A stretch of 64,000 bases of DNA from Neoscytalidium dimidiatum (Eukaryota; Ascomycota; Dothideomycetes; Botryosphaeriales; Botryosphaeriaceae), in NCBI GenBank assembly GCA_037367355.1, contig CM074695.1, forward strand, positions 1,922,001 to 1,986,000. Reading direction: 5' to 3'. The notes under the pieces are model-generated. The model had not been told where the DNA came from, did not search any database, and was given only the letters and a program-made list of their open reading frames with translations. Within the stretch, counting starts at the first letter, position 1; each line of letters opens with the position of its first letter. This document shows positions 11,123 to 21,558 of the stretch, piece by piece. The translations under genes and the position numbers were made by a program.

Positions 11123-12495
11123 TCAATCCAGCTCTTGCTCCTCGGCTTCTTCTGCTTGCAATGCTTCCTCGAGTTCCTCGCCGAAGAGCAGGTTGAACAT
11201 GACGCAGAAGTAGACTTCGCCAGACTTAATGTCCTTGAATGTCCAACGCAGTTGATGTGTCTTCTCGTCAATATACTTGAGCACACCAAGTGAAAATCCT
11301 GGCAACTTCAGCTCAAATTCTGCACCATTGTCAGCTCGGCCGTCATGTGCGCGCGTCCTTCTAGTCCAGGGGGGAAGGAAAAAAAAAAGAAAAAGGACGA
11401 CCGCCAGCTACTGCAGCGCAACTACAGGGAACAGGAAGCCACCAACTTACTATCAAAGTCGATATGAGGATTAAAGAAATCCCCTTGATACAACCTCCCC
11501 TTCTCGAACACCACTCCCTCAGTGTTCTTCCGATCCCGGAAATACTTCCTTCTGGCGATCCCATCAGGCGGGCATCCCCATTCTTCCCGCACCCGCACGC
11601 CATCCCCATCCGCACCCTCCTCCAACACGCCCAACCCCTTCCCCACAACGTCTTCTTCCGGTAACTCTTCCGCCTTCTGCGGTGGCGGCACCACCACGTC
11701 TGCCCCCTCTCCAACCTTGCCCCCAACCCTCAACGCATACCAACAGCACAGCGCCGGCGCGTACACCCACGGCTCATCCGCATACGCATCGACCTCGATA
11801 CTCGGGTCAACCCACCTCTTCACGATATTGACGGCGAAATTGAACCCCGGCGGCAAGCGGTCCCTCACCGGGCGGGCGCAGTCGGGCCCGAACACCGCGT
11901 CCAGCGCCGGGATATCGTGCTTGGGAACGAAGCTGAACGAGATGCTGTAGCGGTCGCGGTTGCGCGCGTGCTGCGGGGCGGAGAAGTAAGGGGAGGTATC
12001 CGGGCAGGTGGAAGGGAGGCCGGAGAAGTCCTTGATGCGGACGGCGATGCGCGCGGTGAGGTGCTTGTTGTCAATGACGACGGTGTGCGGCGTGTTGACG
12101 TGCACGAGCGTGTGCGTCGCCGGGTCGTACGAAGGCCCGGCTGTCACGCGGAGCTTGTATTTCTCGTGCACGGCCTTGGGGCTGGAGGGGCTGGATGATG
12201 ATGTCGCTGTGGAGCGGCGGCGGCGGCGGTGGCGCTGGTGTTGATGGCTGGTGCGTGGGGCGGTTCGGGTTGTTGGGGGCTGCTGCTGCGGGGTGTCGGT
12301 GTCGTCGCTCGTGCCGTCGAGGCTGGCTGCGACGCCGGCCTCGTCGAGCTTGCAATAAGCTTCCGAAAAGGCTGGGTCGGAGCCGATGTTGGAGGGTGTG
12401 GCTGCCGTCTCGGCGGTGACGGCTCTGGGATGATGGCCCTTGGGCCTAGGGAAGGGCGTCGCCCTCGAGAAGGCGTCTCTGACCAGTGATGCCAT
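11123..12495 (-). CDS. DUF1769 / UPF0590 family protein
   Basis: Two exons (12495-11451 and 11319-11123) joined across a 131-nt intron give 413 aa. The N-terminal 110 residues are Ser/Pro/Arg-rich and probably disordered. The conserved domain starts near YKLRVTAGPSYDP and contains DRYSISFSFVPKHDIPA, FNFAVNIVKRWVDPSIEVD and a W-Y segment. It ends across the splice in FELKLPGFSLGVLKYID and EVYFCVMFNLLFGEE. These are the characteristic segments of UPF0590/DUF1769 proteins found across fungi. Their molecular function is not known to me. The terminal 15 residues are acidic (EEALQAEEAEEQELD). The start ATG at 12493-12495 is the only one giving the full domain. A Ser/Arg tract is encoded by a GGC-type repeat near 12220. 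Confidence 0.88.
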
Positions 12496-12904
12496 GTAGA
12501 GTTGAAGGGAGGGGTGAAAGTGGGCAAGGTAGGAAGAATGATGGTGATTTCCTTCGAGCAGGAACAGCTGCAGGCTTGGTATTTACGAGCGCATGCTAGA
12601 CCGCCTCCGGTCTAGATCGCCAGCATTCCGCAGAGGGCACTCACGAGTCCCGCCTACGCGTCCGGCTGTGCATTGCTGACGACCAACGTCAGCCTTCACA
12701 TGTGGCTCGTTGTGTGTCAAGTCTCGTTCACGCTTTGCGTCATGACAGATGTGCGGCGCCAGCCAATCCACGTCCCCGCATCAGATCCGCACGCAGCCAA
12801 TCACAGCAGCCGCAGATACCGCGTTGCGCTCCGCATCACTTCCGCTAGGAGGGTATCAACATTTGACTTAAATCTCCAAACCCACTTTTCCCCGACCCTG
12901 CCTA
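12496..12904. other. Short intergenic region with a perfect palindrome
   Basis: 409 bp between the DUF1769 start and the SDA1 stop, both on the minus strand. It should contain the DUF1769 promoter and the SDA1 3' UTR. A perfect hairpin/palindrome lies at 12596-12615. Confidence 0.6.
12596..12615. promoter_or_regulatory. Perfect palindrome with CCG-N4-CGG core, upstream of DUF1769 gene
   Basis: Eight-base arms (CTAGACCG / CGGTCTAG) flank a four-base centre, about 100 bp upstream of the DUF1769 start codon. Paired CCG/CGG triplets with fixed spacing are the usual target of dimeric Zn2Cys6 regulators, so a binding site is plausible. Assignment to any regulator is inference. Confidence 0.4.
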
Positions 12905-15371
12905 TCATGCATAATTGCCTCGCTTGCCGCCACGCTTCTGCCGGTCCAAATGTCCCTTCAGCGCCTTCCGGGTTTCCGTCAGACTGCGCTTGTTTTTGGT
13001 CTTCGCCTTGCCTAGCGTCATCAAGAAGTTCTTCTGTCGTTGCTTCTCCTTGTTCGTCGTGCTCTTGCCCTCCGAAGCCTTCTTCTCCTTGCGCTTCGCC
13101 GTCGTTGACATATGCTTGTCGGGCTTTTCCGCCTTCGCCATGGCGATTTTCTCTTCCTTGGTCTTGCGATGCGAAAGCATGGCGAGTCCCTCAATTTCCT
13201 CTGCCGTGAGCGGATCTTCTGAGCTCTTCGCCGGCGCCCCGCTAGCCTTAGCGCGACGATGTGCAGGCAGTTGACTGTTGACTTGTGCCTGAAGCCGAAG
13301 TTCCTGGAGCTTCTGCAAATCGGCCGGTGTTAAGATGCGCGTCGTTGCAAGCTTCAACGCAGCTTCTTCTTTCTCCTTTGCCAACTTGGCCTCGGCTTCG
13401 GGGTCCTCCTTCTCTTCCGCCCTCTCTTCCGTGCTGCCTGTTTTCGCCTTTTTGCTTGGTGGCCTCTCATCCTCGCTATCGCTGATGACAATATCCTCTC
13501 CATCTGGTGCAACGTCAATCCAACCGCCGGAATCGTCGCTGTCCGAGTCTGATTCCACATCCCAGTTCTTCCAGTCTTCTTCTTCTACCGCGTCTTCGTC
13601 GTCATCAGGTCCGTCTGGATCGAGGCCCTTCTCAATCCTCTTCTTCCTCCTCTCCTCTTCTTTCCACTTTTCGAGGAGTTCAAGCCCTTCAATACCACCC
13701 ACCTCAACTTCACCATACCGCTTCTCCTTTCGATCACCAGCTCGCAGGCCCATAGCAGCCTCCTTGCCTCGGTCTCGTTTCTTCAGCATTTCTGCCCCTA
13801 CTTCTCTGTAGAGGCTGAGGAGACCCTTTGCTGCCATCATAACTCCCTTATCCTTGCTCTTACGGTACATGACCAAGTCTTGTAGTAATGTGTCATTCAT
13901 GGCAAGGGGCTGACGTGCACAAATTTCGCGAATGGCGTTGAGACCAGCGGACGCGACTTCTGCCGCCGCCGCCTCTGAGACGAATTCGTTTGCGATCTTG
14001 ATGATGAGCGGTTCCAGAGCATCCGGGGGCACCAATGAGTGCGTCGCTTGCGCTAGAGCAGCGAGAAATGAAGTGACCGAGGGTTGCTTTGGAGTGAGGA
14101 ATTTGAGGAAATAGGAGTACAGGCTGATGATGAACAGTTGGTGAAGGCCGACGAGTCGGGTGACAAGGTTGAGGACGAGGAGTTTTTGTTCCAAATTCAA
14201 CTTGGACTTTGAGTTTTGAAGATGCCTGTTGAAGAGAGCATCCGCAAACCCCTGCGGATCGTATAGGAGGTGCAATGCCGAGAAATTGAGCGGATGGGGA
14301 GCCTTCTTCTTGCGCTCTTTCTACACATGTCGTTATTACCAAGCATTGCCAAGCTATGGACTGTTTCGTTTACCTTCTTTACCATGGCAGCAGCCTTCTT
14401 GAGTTCCCTGTCCTTCTTCTTGGTCTTCTTGTTGATTCCAACCTGGTGTTTGAGCTTTGCGATGTCCACTTCCTCATCGCTGCTCTCCTCCTCTGCTGCC
14501 TCCTCACGTTCCTTATCGCCACCCAAGAAGAATCGAACGCCACCTATGATGACTTTCTCATTTTCTGACAGAGCAGCCTCCTTCATAATCTCAACTGCTT
14601 TCGCGTCGGTCCATATTTGCCTTTTCCAAAGCTCACGAGTAATCTTGACCGCCCACAATCCCTTCGGAGAGGTCCGATCGGACGTGAGGAGATTGAAAAG
14701 GACTGTTTGCATAGTCCTGTTCAGGCGGTGATTTGTAGTTTTTGCGTTGGAGGAGCGGAGGTCGGAGAGTATTTTGGAGAAAAGTAGAGCTCGGAAGGTC
14801 TTGCTCGGTGTCGATATGAGAATAGGAAAAAGGGTATTGAGTAAGCTAGACGCAGGTCAGATGTCGAAATCGGCTTGATAACACGTCGGGGATCCCATAC
14901 CGTGGCGAGTCGATCACATCCTTGTTCCGAAGAAGCACCAAGCTACCCACAAGCTTATCCCGCAGCTCAGTCTCAAGTTCGGCATGATGCGTGGTGAGAA
15001 GGTTGGTCAGGTCATCCGGGAGCGTGGCGGTCAACGTGGGGTAGCAATCGGCGCAGTGCGAAACGAAGTCAACATGATCGCGCAGGGAGACCAACCCGTT
15101 CTCGTCTCGCGAAGTGGGATCCTGCATGAAAACATCGCGGAATACCTCATACTGGTTGTACTGGCGGCGAAAGTCATCTTCGTAGGAGCTGCGACACTGT
15201 CAATTTCGGCAGGTGTGTTGCGGCGCAGGCGCAGGTACCTTGGATCGCGGCGAATCTTATATTGCAGGTTGGCCCTGTGTGGTGGTCAGTGTGGATTTTG
15301 CTGTCTGGAGACGAAGAAGCTTACAGGTCGGCCTCGACCTTCTCGAGCGCACCAACTTTACGCTTCCCCAT
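12905..15371 (-). CDS. SDA1: SDA1, 60S ribosome biogenesis/export factor
   Basis: Five exons (15371-15325, 15274-15239, 15188-14901, 14845-14374, 14320-12905) encode 752 aa. The N-terminal NUC130/SDA1 region includes SYEDDFRRQYNQYEVF, the FPILISTPSKTFRALLFSKI segment and HLLYDPQGFADALF. The middle has LMVTRLVG-type helices and RQPLAMNDTLLQDLVMYRKSKDKGV, a stretch strongly conserved in SDA1. A long acidic/Ser-rich linker follows (DSDSDDSGGWIDVAPDGED). The C-terminus has LTPADLQKLQELR and the basic tail KNFLMTLGKAKTKNKRSLTE...GNYA. SDA1 works in the nucleolus/nucleus on pre-60S particles, needed for their maturation and export and, in yeast, for actin organisation. The first two exons are only 47 and 36 nt but give a good family N-terminus. 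Introns are 50-55 nt. Confidence 0.96.
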
Positions 15372-15687
15372 CTTTGCGGACGTCCTAGGTGCAATACGGT
15401 GTTTGCGGGTGGCAGACCCGAGCTGAGCGGAACTTTTCTTTACAGGGACTCGATTCTGCCGCGAGCTGCCGCCTACGATCGGCACAGGGGTGTCGCTACT
15501 CTCTGACTCGCACGCGTCCTTCTCCGCACTCCTCCGCGTCTCCCACTCCAACCCTCCCTCTTTCACATCATTTTTCACCAAGAATACATCAGATGCCTAT
15601 TTCCCACAATTTGATCTCGATTGAAACGGCTATACAGTGAAAATAATATGGGTATCCTTAGAAGAAAAGAAGAAGCCCTTCATCGCA
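15372..15687. other. Short intergenic region
   Basis: 316 bp holding the SDA1 promoter and the 3' end of the small membrane-protein gene. Nothing else was seen. Confidence 0.6.
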
Positions 15688-16353
15688 TCATACAGCATCC
15701 TTCAACCCGGTCCAACCCGCAAACTCCAAGACCGATAGAGCGGACGATAGACCAATCATGACGCTAATTACAATGATACTTTTCCCAGCTGAATATATCC
15801 TCACATTTTGACCATTCGTTGCGGCAGCCTGGTCGCTTTCAATAACCTGCACCGCGACCTTCACTGTCAGGACCGTCCCGAGAAGCACCCAATATACCGC
15901 GTTCTCTATCCGCGTCGCCCTCGCTTTCCATTTAAGCCTGTTCAATACTACCGCAAGACTTCCGACGTAATTGAATGGCAGAAGCCCGACTCCAACGTCT
16001 GCCTTTAAGAGCTGTCCGAGTTCGACGGATGCCATCGCAACCATTGCAAATACGGTAGCATAATAGACGGTGGTAAGGATGCGCGTATGCAAGGCTGGCT
16101 GTGGCGACGTATTGGATTCCAGTGTATAGGTGCGCTCGTGCTCAATAGGCTTGGTTGGCTTGAGGATAGAGGATGCCCGTCGGCGACGTCGCGGATCCAT
16201 CCGCCGTGGGAGTAACATTAAGAGGAGTCCCAACAGAATCCATGTCGGCAAGGGAACAACAATGACATCGAGAAAGCAGCTTGTCGGTAAATGTGGATGG
16301 AGAGTCGAGTGCGGACCGAAGTCCTCAGGGTGGTTGCGGCAGAGGAAGACCAT
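15688..16353 (-). CDS. Small multi-pass membrane protein, unknown function
   Basis: A single frame of 221 aa with about five hydrophobic helices: PLPTWILLGLLLMLLP; TTVYYATVFAMVAMASVEL; VGLLPFNYVGSLAVVLN; YWVLLGTVLTVKVAVQVI; and SIIVISVMIGLSSALSVLEFAGW. A strongly basic loop (RRMDPRRRRRAS) follows the first helix. The opening (CRNHPEDFGP, then a helix) recalls the N-terminal TMD0 leader of fungal ABC-C transporters, but no ATPase domain follows here or nearby. I would call it an uncharacterised fungal membrane protein. It could be a stand-alone TMD0-like unit; that is inference. ATG 16351-16353 is the first usable start. Confidence 0.65.
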   Translation of the reverse strand: MVFLCRNHPEDFGPHSTLHPHLPTSCFLDVIVVPLPTWILLGLLLMLLPRRMDPRRRRRASSILKPTKPIEHERTYTLESNTSPQPALHTRILTTVYYATVFAMVAMASVELGQLLKADVGVGLLPFNYVGSLAVVLNRLKWKARATRIENAVYWVLLGTVLTVKVAVQVIESDQAAATNGQNVRIYSAGKSIIVISVMIGLSSALSVLEFAGWTGLKDAV

Positions 16354-19309
16354 TGGTCTACTCTTGCTTTCGCCTCGCTGACTGTGACCGAAGCGGGTTT
16401 CTTTGCCCAGTGTAAGCGTGCAAATCCGTTGCTGTGAGAGGGCAAAGAGCCATAAGATAACGCGTGAGACACGGGTAACTTATGCGCATAGCCTTATCCT
16501 ACGAGTTCGGCGTGTATCCTTGGAATGCGCACTAAAATAGTCATCGCAGGGAAGGCCTATTCCTCCTCTGGATAGGTAAGTGAGGAATCATATCAGTTAC
16601 TCTACTCTTGACTCTGCTGCAAGATCGCCAAGCCGAGCTGGCAAATTAATCTCTGTTGCTTCCGCAAACTTCAACTCCTCCCCTCGTCTCTGCTAAAGCT
16701 AGTTGAGAATGAGACACAGCTACATATTGACAAGTTTTCTTGTGATCAAGATCTCTCGTGCGGCCAGATTTCCCCACTTCTCCACAGAACTCTCCCTGGC
16801 GCAGCGCATCCTGAAGTAAGGACCATCTCAAGTTTCATCCGGCATTCCGTCCTTAGCAAGGAGCTAACTTCACGCCGCCCATAAGCTTGCTCGAGGCCTG
16901 GATTTCGTCTAATCTCCTTCGGCACGGTATTGTGTACGACCCTTACTTCTCTGTCTGCAAGTGTAGAGAGGTCCCTCGCGTTAGAACCCCAGGATAGTAA
17001 CGTGTAGTCAAGCAGAAAAGAAACTGTGCATTTGGTTTGATGCTTCAGCTTTTCATATTGACCTGCCACTTAGGTCTACTTCCATCTAATCCCCTGTTAT
17101 AGTGTCCTCTGGGATGCATGCCATATATGGTTTCATTAACTTGGCGCTATTTCGTGTCACTTTCTTTGTATCACTCTTGGAAATTCCCTTAACGGACCAG
17201 GCATTCCTGAGGCATGGGAGCAGCAAGCCCTTTGTCCCTCCTAATGAAACTCATCTCCTTCTACTTTAGGGTTCAAGTTTTCCATCAATGGTTTTGCCGG
17301 CAAGGATACATAATGCAAGCGGAAAATTTCTGCATCATGCGGTATATTGAGAGCTAATTCGGAGTTGGCGACAGTACCAGAAATATCGCTCGCATATTGA
17401 TTACTACTATCCGCTTTTATGATCAACCAAACTAGCTCTCACAAGAGGAACAACCCAAGATTTTGGGAAGAAGGTCGATGCATCTAAGTAATAGGCGACG
17501 TTAACAGCGCTTGGAAGTATCAACGGTCAGGGCGTAAGCCGCGTCATTCCAAGACTGTGCTTCCCTTTTGGAGACATCGTTGAGCAATAAACGCATTCAA
17601 CAAGTAACACTACTTTGATATGCATATTGCTTTGTTGTGTACATGAGACAGCCAAGAAAGCTCGCTGCATCCAATTGAGGTTTGGACTATCCCCAATCAA
17701 CGAGTGCGTCTAGCTAGATGCAGGCAACGCGAATGCGCCTTGTGCCGCGATTTTTTCTCTACCTCTTTTTCAAACTATCGAGGTCGAAAACCCATCGGAT
17801 TCACTCGGATTCTCCGGGCAAGAGCTCGGGTACAGCATACACTATACAAGTTTGGCACGGCTCGCAGATTGTGCCGTCCGCGACCCGCACGACTTATTTT
17901 GAGCATGCAATTTCCTGCACCATGTGGCTGAGATGGCGGGCTGCTCTCCCGACGCGGACCACGGAGACAGCCGATACTTTCTCGCGCTAAGTTGACAGGA
18001 GATCCTTCGGTCGCGCAAGCTTCAGTCTTCATCCCGCATCCGGCGCAACGGGAAAGCTGCCGATAAAACTTACGCAGGTACGGACGAGATCTTGCGGAGT
18101 GATACGAAGCATGAGTGTTCAGTATGAACACCCAACGTTAGAACCACGCATTCCCATCCCCTGATGCAACTGAGTCTCATGAAGTCCTTGAAGCTAATGA
18201 TAAGGTCGACTGCCAAGATAACTCAAATCGAATCTCGTTGTCCTGCCGCTCAAAATCCTTCAGCAGTGCGGTGGCAACAACGGCACTCAAGATAGTCTTC
18301 GTTTCGCGCTTCCGTACAATTTTCAGGCCAAGCTCCGGCTATCCAGACCGAGAGCGAGCCACCGGTATGGTCTGCAGCTCCACCTACCTCATGGGGCCCG
18401 AAAAGGGGCATGCGGTGCTTTTTTCGACTCACGCTTTACCAAGTGCAAGAAAGCGAGATTCCGTCGAGATGGTCGACATCGCGCGCCAGGTCTTTCCGGC
18501 AATGCTTGACACCAACGCCACTGCCAGCCATAGGTAATCAATGTCCGCATCGGCTCGTCCTGCTTTTCCAAGAGTGCGGTATCTGAATGCCGTAGCTGCG
18601 CATTTCCACACTTGTTCAGCCCTTTGCAGTGGCGCCGCACTTTTGCCCGGGCCAATTTCCTACAGTGCCATTTCGGCTCAATGGCGCACCGCAACTCAGC
18701 TTCCTCGCGTGGGGAGATCTGACGGTGTAATGGGACACTACAGCATGACCACGTTGAGATCAGCAAGACGAGTCTTCTTTTGTGGGCCATATGTGCATCG
18801 CAATCAGCCCTACAGCTTACACCCACTGAGCGCGTCCAAGATCTTTAACGGCTGCATGCCTCTTCCTTTGCCATCGCAACTCCCGTCGCGTCCACATGCT
18901 ATGTACTAAACCGAGCTTCCGCTTAGACGATTGGGTACGGACCGAATCGTACGGCTTAGCCTCTCCCAAGCACCAGCCAGCCAAATTCCGCACGAGGGAT
19001 TACCCGTTAGCACATATCGATATCCCCAAGTTACAGCCGCCACCAGCCCGCAGAAAAAGTCTGGAGCTGAATATCGTCCCATGGCGCTCGCCAGTCGCAC
19101 GCCTCTAGCTGTTGCGGAGAGATAGCTCACGGCGACACCGAAGCTTTCATAATGTTTGTAGAGGCTCAAGATCTCTATATAAACGTCTCCGGATGTCTTC
19201 GTAGAACAATCTTCACTCTAGCCTCAAGTTCAATTCATTGGCCTGCAGTCCGCTCTTTCAGACAAGCCACCGGCCAGTTTCCCAAGCAACAACAAATTTC
19301 CTCTTCAAA
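16354..19309. other. Large gene-poor interval
   Basis: Nearly 3 kb with no recognisable gene on either strand. By eye it looks less GC-rich than its neighbours from 16.4 to about 17.7 kb, and many stops break all frames. Short open stretches around 17.7-19.1 kb show no family resemblance. No terminal repeats, transposase motif, tRNA or rRNA sequence was found. The last 150 bp carry the TATA box of the secreted-protein gene. Confidence 0.5.
19176..19183 (+). promoter_or_regulatory. TATA box of secreted PAN/apple-like gene
   Basis: TATATAAA lies 127 bp before the start codon at 19310 and is followed by a C/T- and CAA-rich leader ending in CTTCAAAATG. Such TATA plus CAA-rich leaders are common on strongly expressed fungal genes. 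Confidence 0.6.
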
Positions 19310-20527
19310 ATGCGCTCCACCCTCGTTATCTCCGGCCTCACCGCCTTGGCCGTTGCCGCCCCTCACCCTGCTCCTCAGGTATTCAAGACCCAGCAGACGC
19401 GCGGTGTTTTCGTACTGAGTGTTTCGTATTCTAGCAAATCGATTTCGACAGTGTTATTCCCGCCATTGTCTCCACTCAGGTCCCTACTGGCACTGCTTCT
19501 GCCACCGCGACCTACGATGCCACCAGCGCTCTGTCCTCTGCTGCTGTCCAGGCAACTCAGGATCCCGTTGCTAGCACCAAGAGGAGTCTTGCCAGGAGGG
19601 ACTCCTGCTCGGCTGCGGGCTCTGATGACACTACCGATGCCTTCCTTGCCAACACAGCGTTTGCTGCAAAGGCCACTGGCGCTGCTACTCCGAACGGCTA
19701 CTCAAGCTCCTTCACTAATGAAGTTGGCGCCACTGAAGGAAGTGGCTACTTGACCTACTACTTGCTTAAGGATAATTTCGATCCTTCAAGCGATACCTAT
19801 GACGTTTCTGCCTGCGCCCAGAAGTGTGACGACAACAAGGACTGCCTGGGCTTCAACGTGTTCGTTGAGCGTACTCCTACGTGCAGCCCAACTGGTATGT
19901 ACCAGCCTCTGTTTATACTGCTCTTTTTTGGATTTTTATTGACATTCTCGCAAAGCCGATCTCCCCAACCCTGCTTCTAAGGCTATCCTTAAGTGCAGCA
20001 TCTGGGGTCTCCCAGTCGACCAGTCAACTGCCACCAACGTTGGCCAATGGAGCGGCAGCGGCTCTCAGTGGTTCCACACCGTGATCACAGCTTCGAACGG
20101 CTACAACAAGTCCCCGTTCCAGGCCAAGACCATTGCTGGCTTCACGGCCCCCATAACCCTCAAGGGCGCTGTCCAGGCCCCCGGCTACATTGGCATGCGT
20201 TTCTTCAACGTCTTTGACGTAAGCCTCTGTGCCACTGTCTGTACCGAGACCACTGCCTTCGACAAGCAGCACATCCGCCACACTATCAACGGCGACGCTG
20301 ACCACTTCGCGTACGATGCCTGCAACTTCTTCAACGTCTACGTCCTGTCGGACGGCACCAAGCCCACTGGCATGTACTGCTCCATGTACCAGGACAGCCA
20401 CACCTATGACGAGTCCACCACCAACGTCGGCCAGTGGCGCGACAATGTCTTCTGGGGCGTCTCCTACAGCTTCGGCTATACCCTTGACCCCGAAGATAAG
20501 GGCAAGGCTCTTTACGCCGGTAATTAA
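19310..20527 (+). CDS. Secreted cysteine-containing protein with PAN/apple-like segment
   Basis: Three exons (19310-19378, 19435-19894, 19956-20527) encode 366 aa. Residues 1-17 form a signal peptide (MRSTLVISGLTALAVAA). Dibasic KR (72-73) and RR (77-78) just before DSC suggest Kex2 processing of a pro-region of about 60 residues. The mature part has the apple/PAN-like pattern YDVSACAQKCDDNKDCLGFNVF followed by PTCSP. A second cysteine set follows (FDVSLCATVC, YDACNFFNVYV, GMYCSMY). The first and second halves share the scheme C-A-x2-C ... C-x-x-FNV(F/Y), so the protein looks like a duplicated PAN-type module. I recognise it as a secreted fungal protein family of unknown function. PAN modules bind protein or carbohydrate, so a cell-wall or host-surface role is inference. 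An apparent strong TATA box precedes it. Confidence 0.8.
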
Positions 20528-21558
20528 AAAGTTCCAACTCCGGCAGGACAATCACAAAAGGGAAAACCACATTCTTAAATTTAGTCGCGGGTTACTCATG
20601 GTCTTCATCATTCGAGGGTGGCCTTGAAACCCTCCTATTTCTCTCGTTATACCAGTAGACTTAGTGGACATACTTCCATAACTCGTAATGTTTTGAACCT
20701 AATCTGACTTATACTTCCTCGCATGTGATCAATATGCTCTTTCGGGAACGAGCTTCTCAAGAAGAACTTTTTAAATCTCAGCTCTGATGTGCTCTCAAAT
20801 GAGAGCCTCGCTGGCGGACCCAGTGTTTCCACCGTTCGATAGAGCATTACTATTGAAATTCCTATTTCCGTTACTATATCTGATTTACGATATCAGAGTT
20901 TCTTCTTAACAATCGATGATGGAGCCAGAAATAAGTTCTCTGATATAAATACATGACGTTAATTGACCGGGGAACTAAAGATTCTTGTTGTTAGGTATCT
21001 GAAAAATGAGCTTGTAACTGGAAAAAGAAGGAGCCTGTCGTTCTTGTTGGCTTAAAGGCCATTCCCATATTGTCTGGGAAATTAGCGCATGGCATTCCAC
21101 CAAAGGAATAAAAGAGAAGTCCGTCAACGTCGGAGCGTCAGGCCATTCCCGCTGGCACATCTGGCCTATCTTACTCCGACTTGACCCACGGAGGTTGCAA
21201 TTAAGCTATGCTCTTGTCGAAGGTCCTTGCTGAGGTCGTCCAGAAGTTGTTGGCCGACAAATTCTCCATGATCTCGTCGGATATAGTCGAATCGATATGT
21301 ATTTCATGAGTGAGTTCTACCAAACAGCCGCTCCACAACCCAATCAAGCTTGATCGAATCATTTCACTCATCCGTTCATCCGCCGACCATCCGACGTGTA
21401 TAAAACTCAGCAGCTTCCACCTCATCATCAGAAGAAAAAACCAAGGAAGTAGAGAGGAAAAAAAAAGATAAAATTCCGTTCAATTCAGCACCTTCCACCA
21501 TCTAAGCAGACCTTTTTTGGGGGCGTATGTAAAATTCCCGCGTAAAGGCACAATCTTT
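20528..21558. other. Tail-to-tail intergenic region
   Basis: About 1 kb, AT-richer than the flanking genes, between the stops of the secreted-protein gene and PAN3. No gene, RNA or repeat was recognised; a weak 6-bp hairpin sits near 20877-20895. Confidence 0.55.

Noticed and set aside
16354..19309. RIP-degraded transposon
   Set aside because: No terminal repeats, no transposase, integrase or reverse-transcriptase fragments, and base composition is only mildly AT-richer by eye.
20024..20551. 175-codon minus-strand frame
   Set aside because: Antisense to the third exon of the secreted PAN-like gene, which has signal peptide, splice sites and conserved cysteines.
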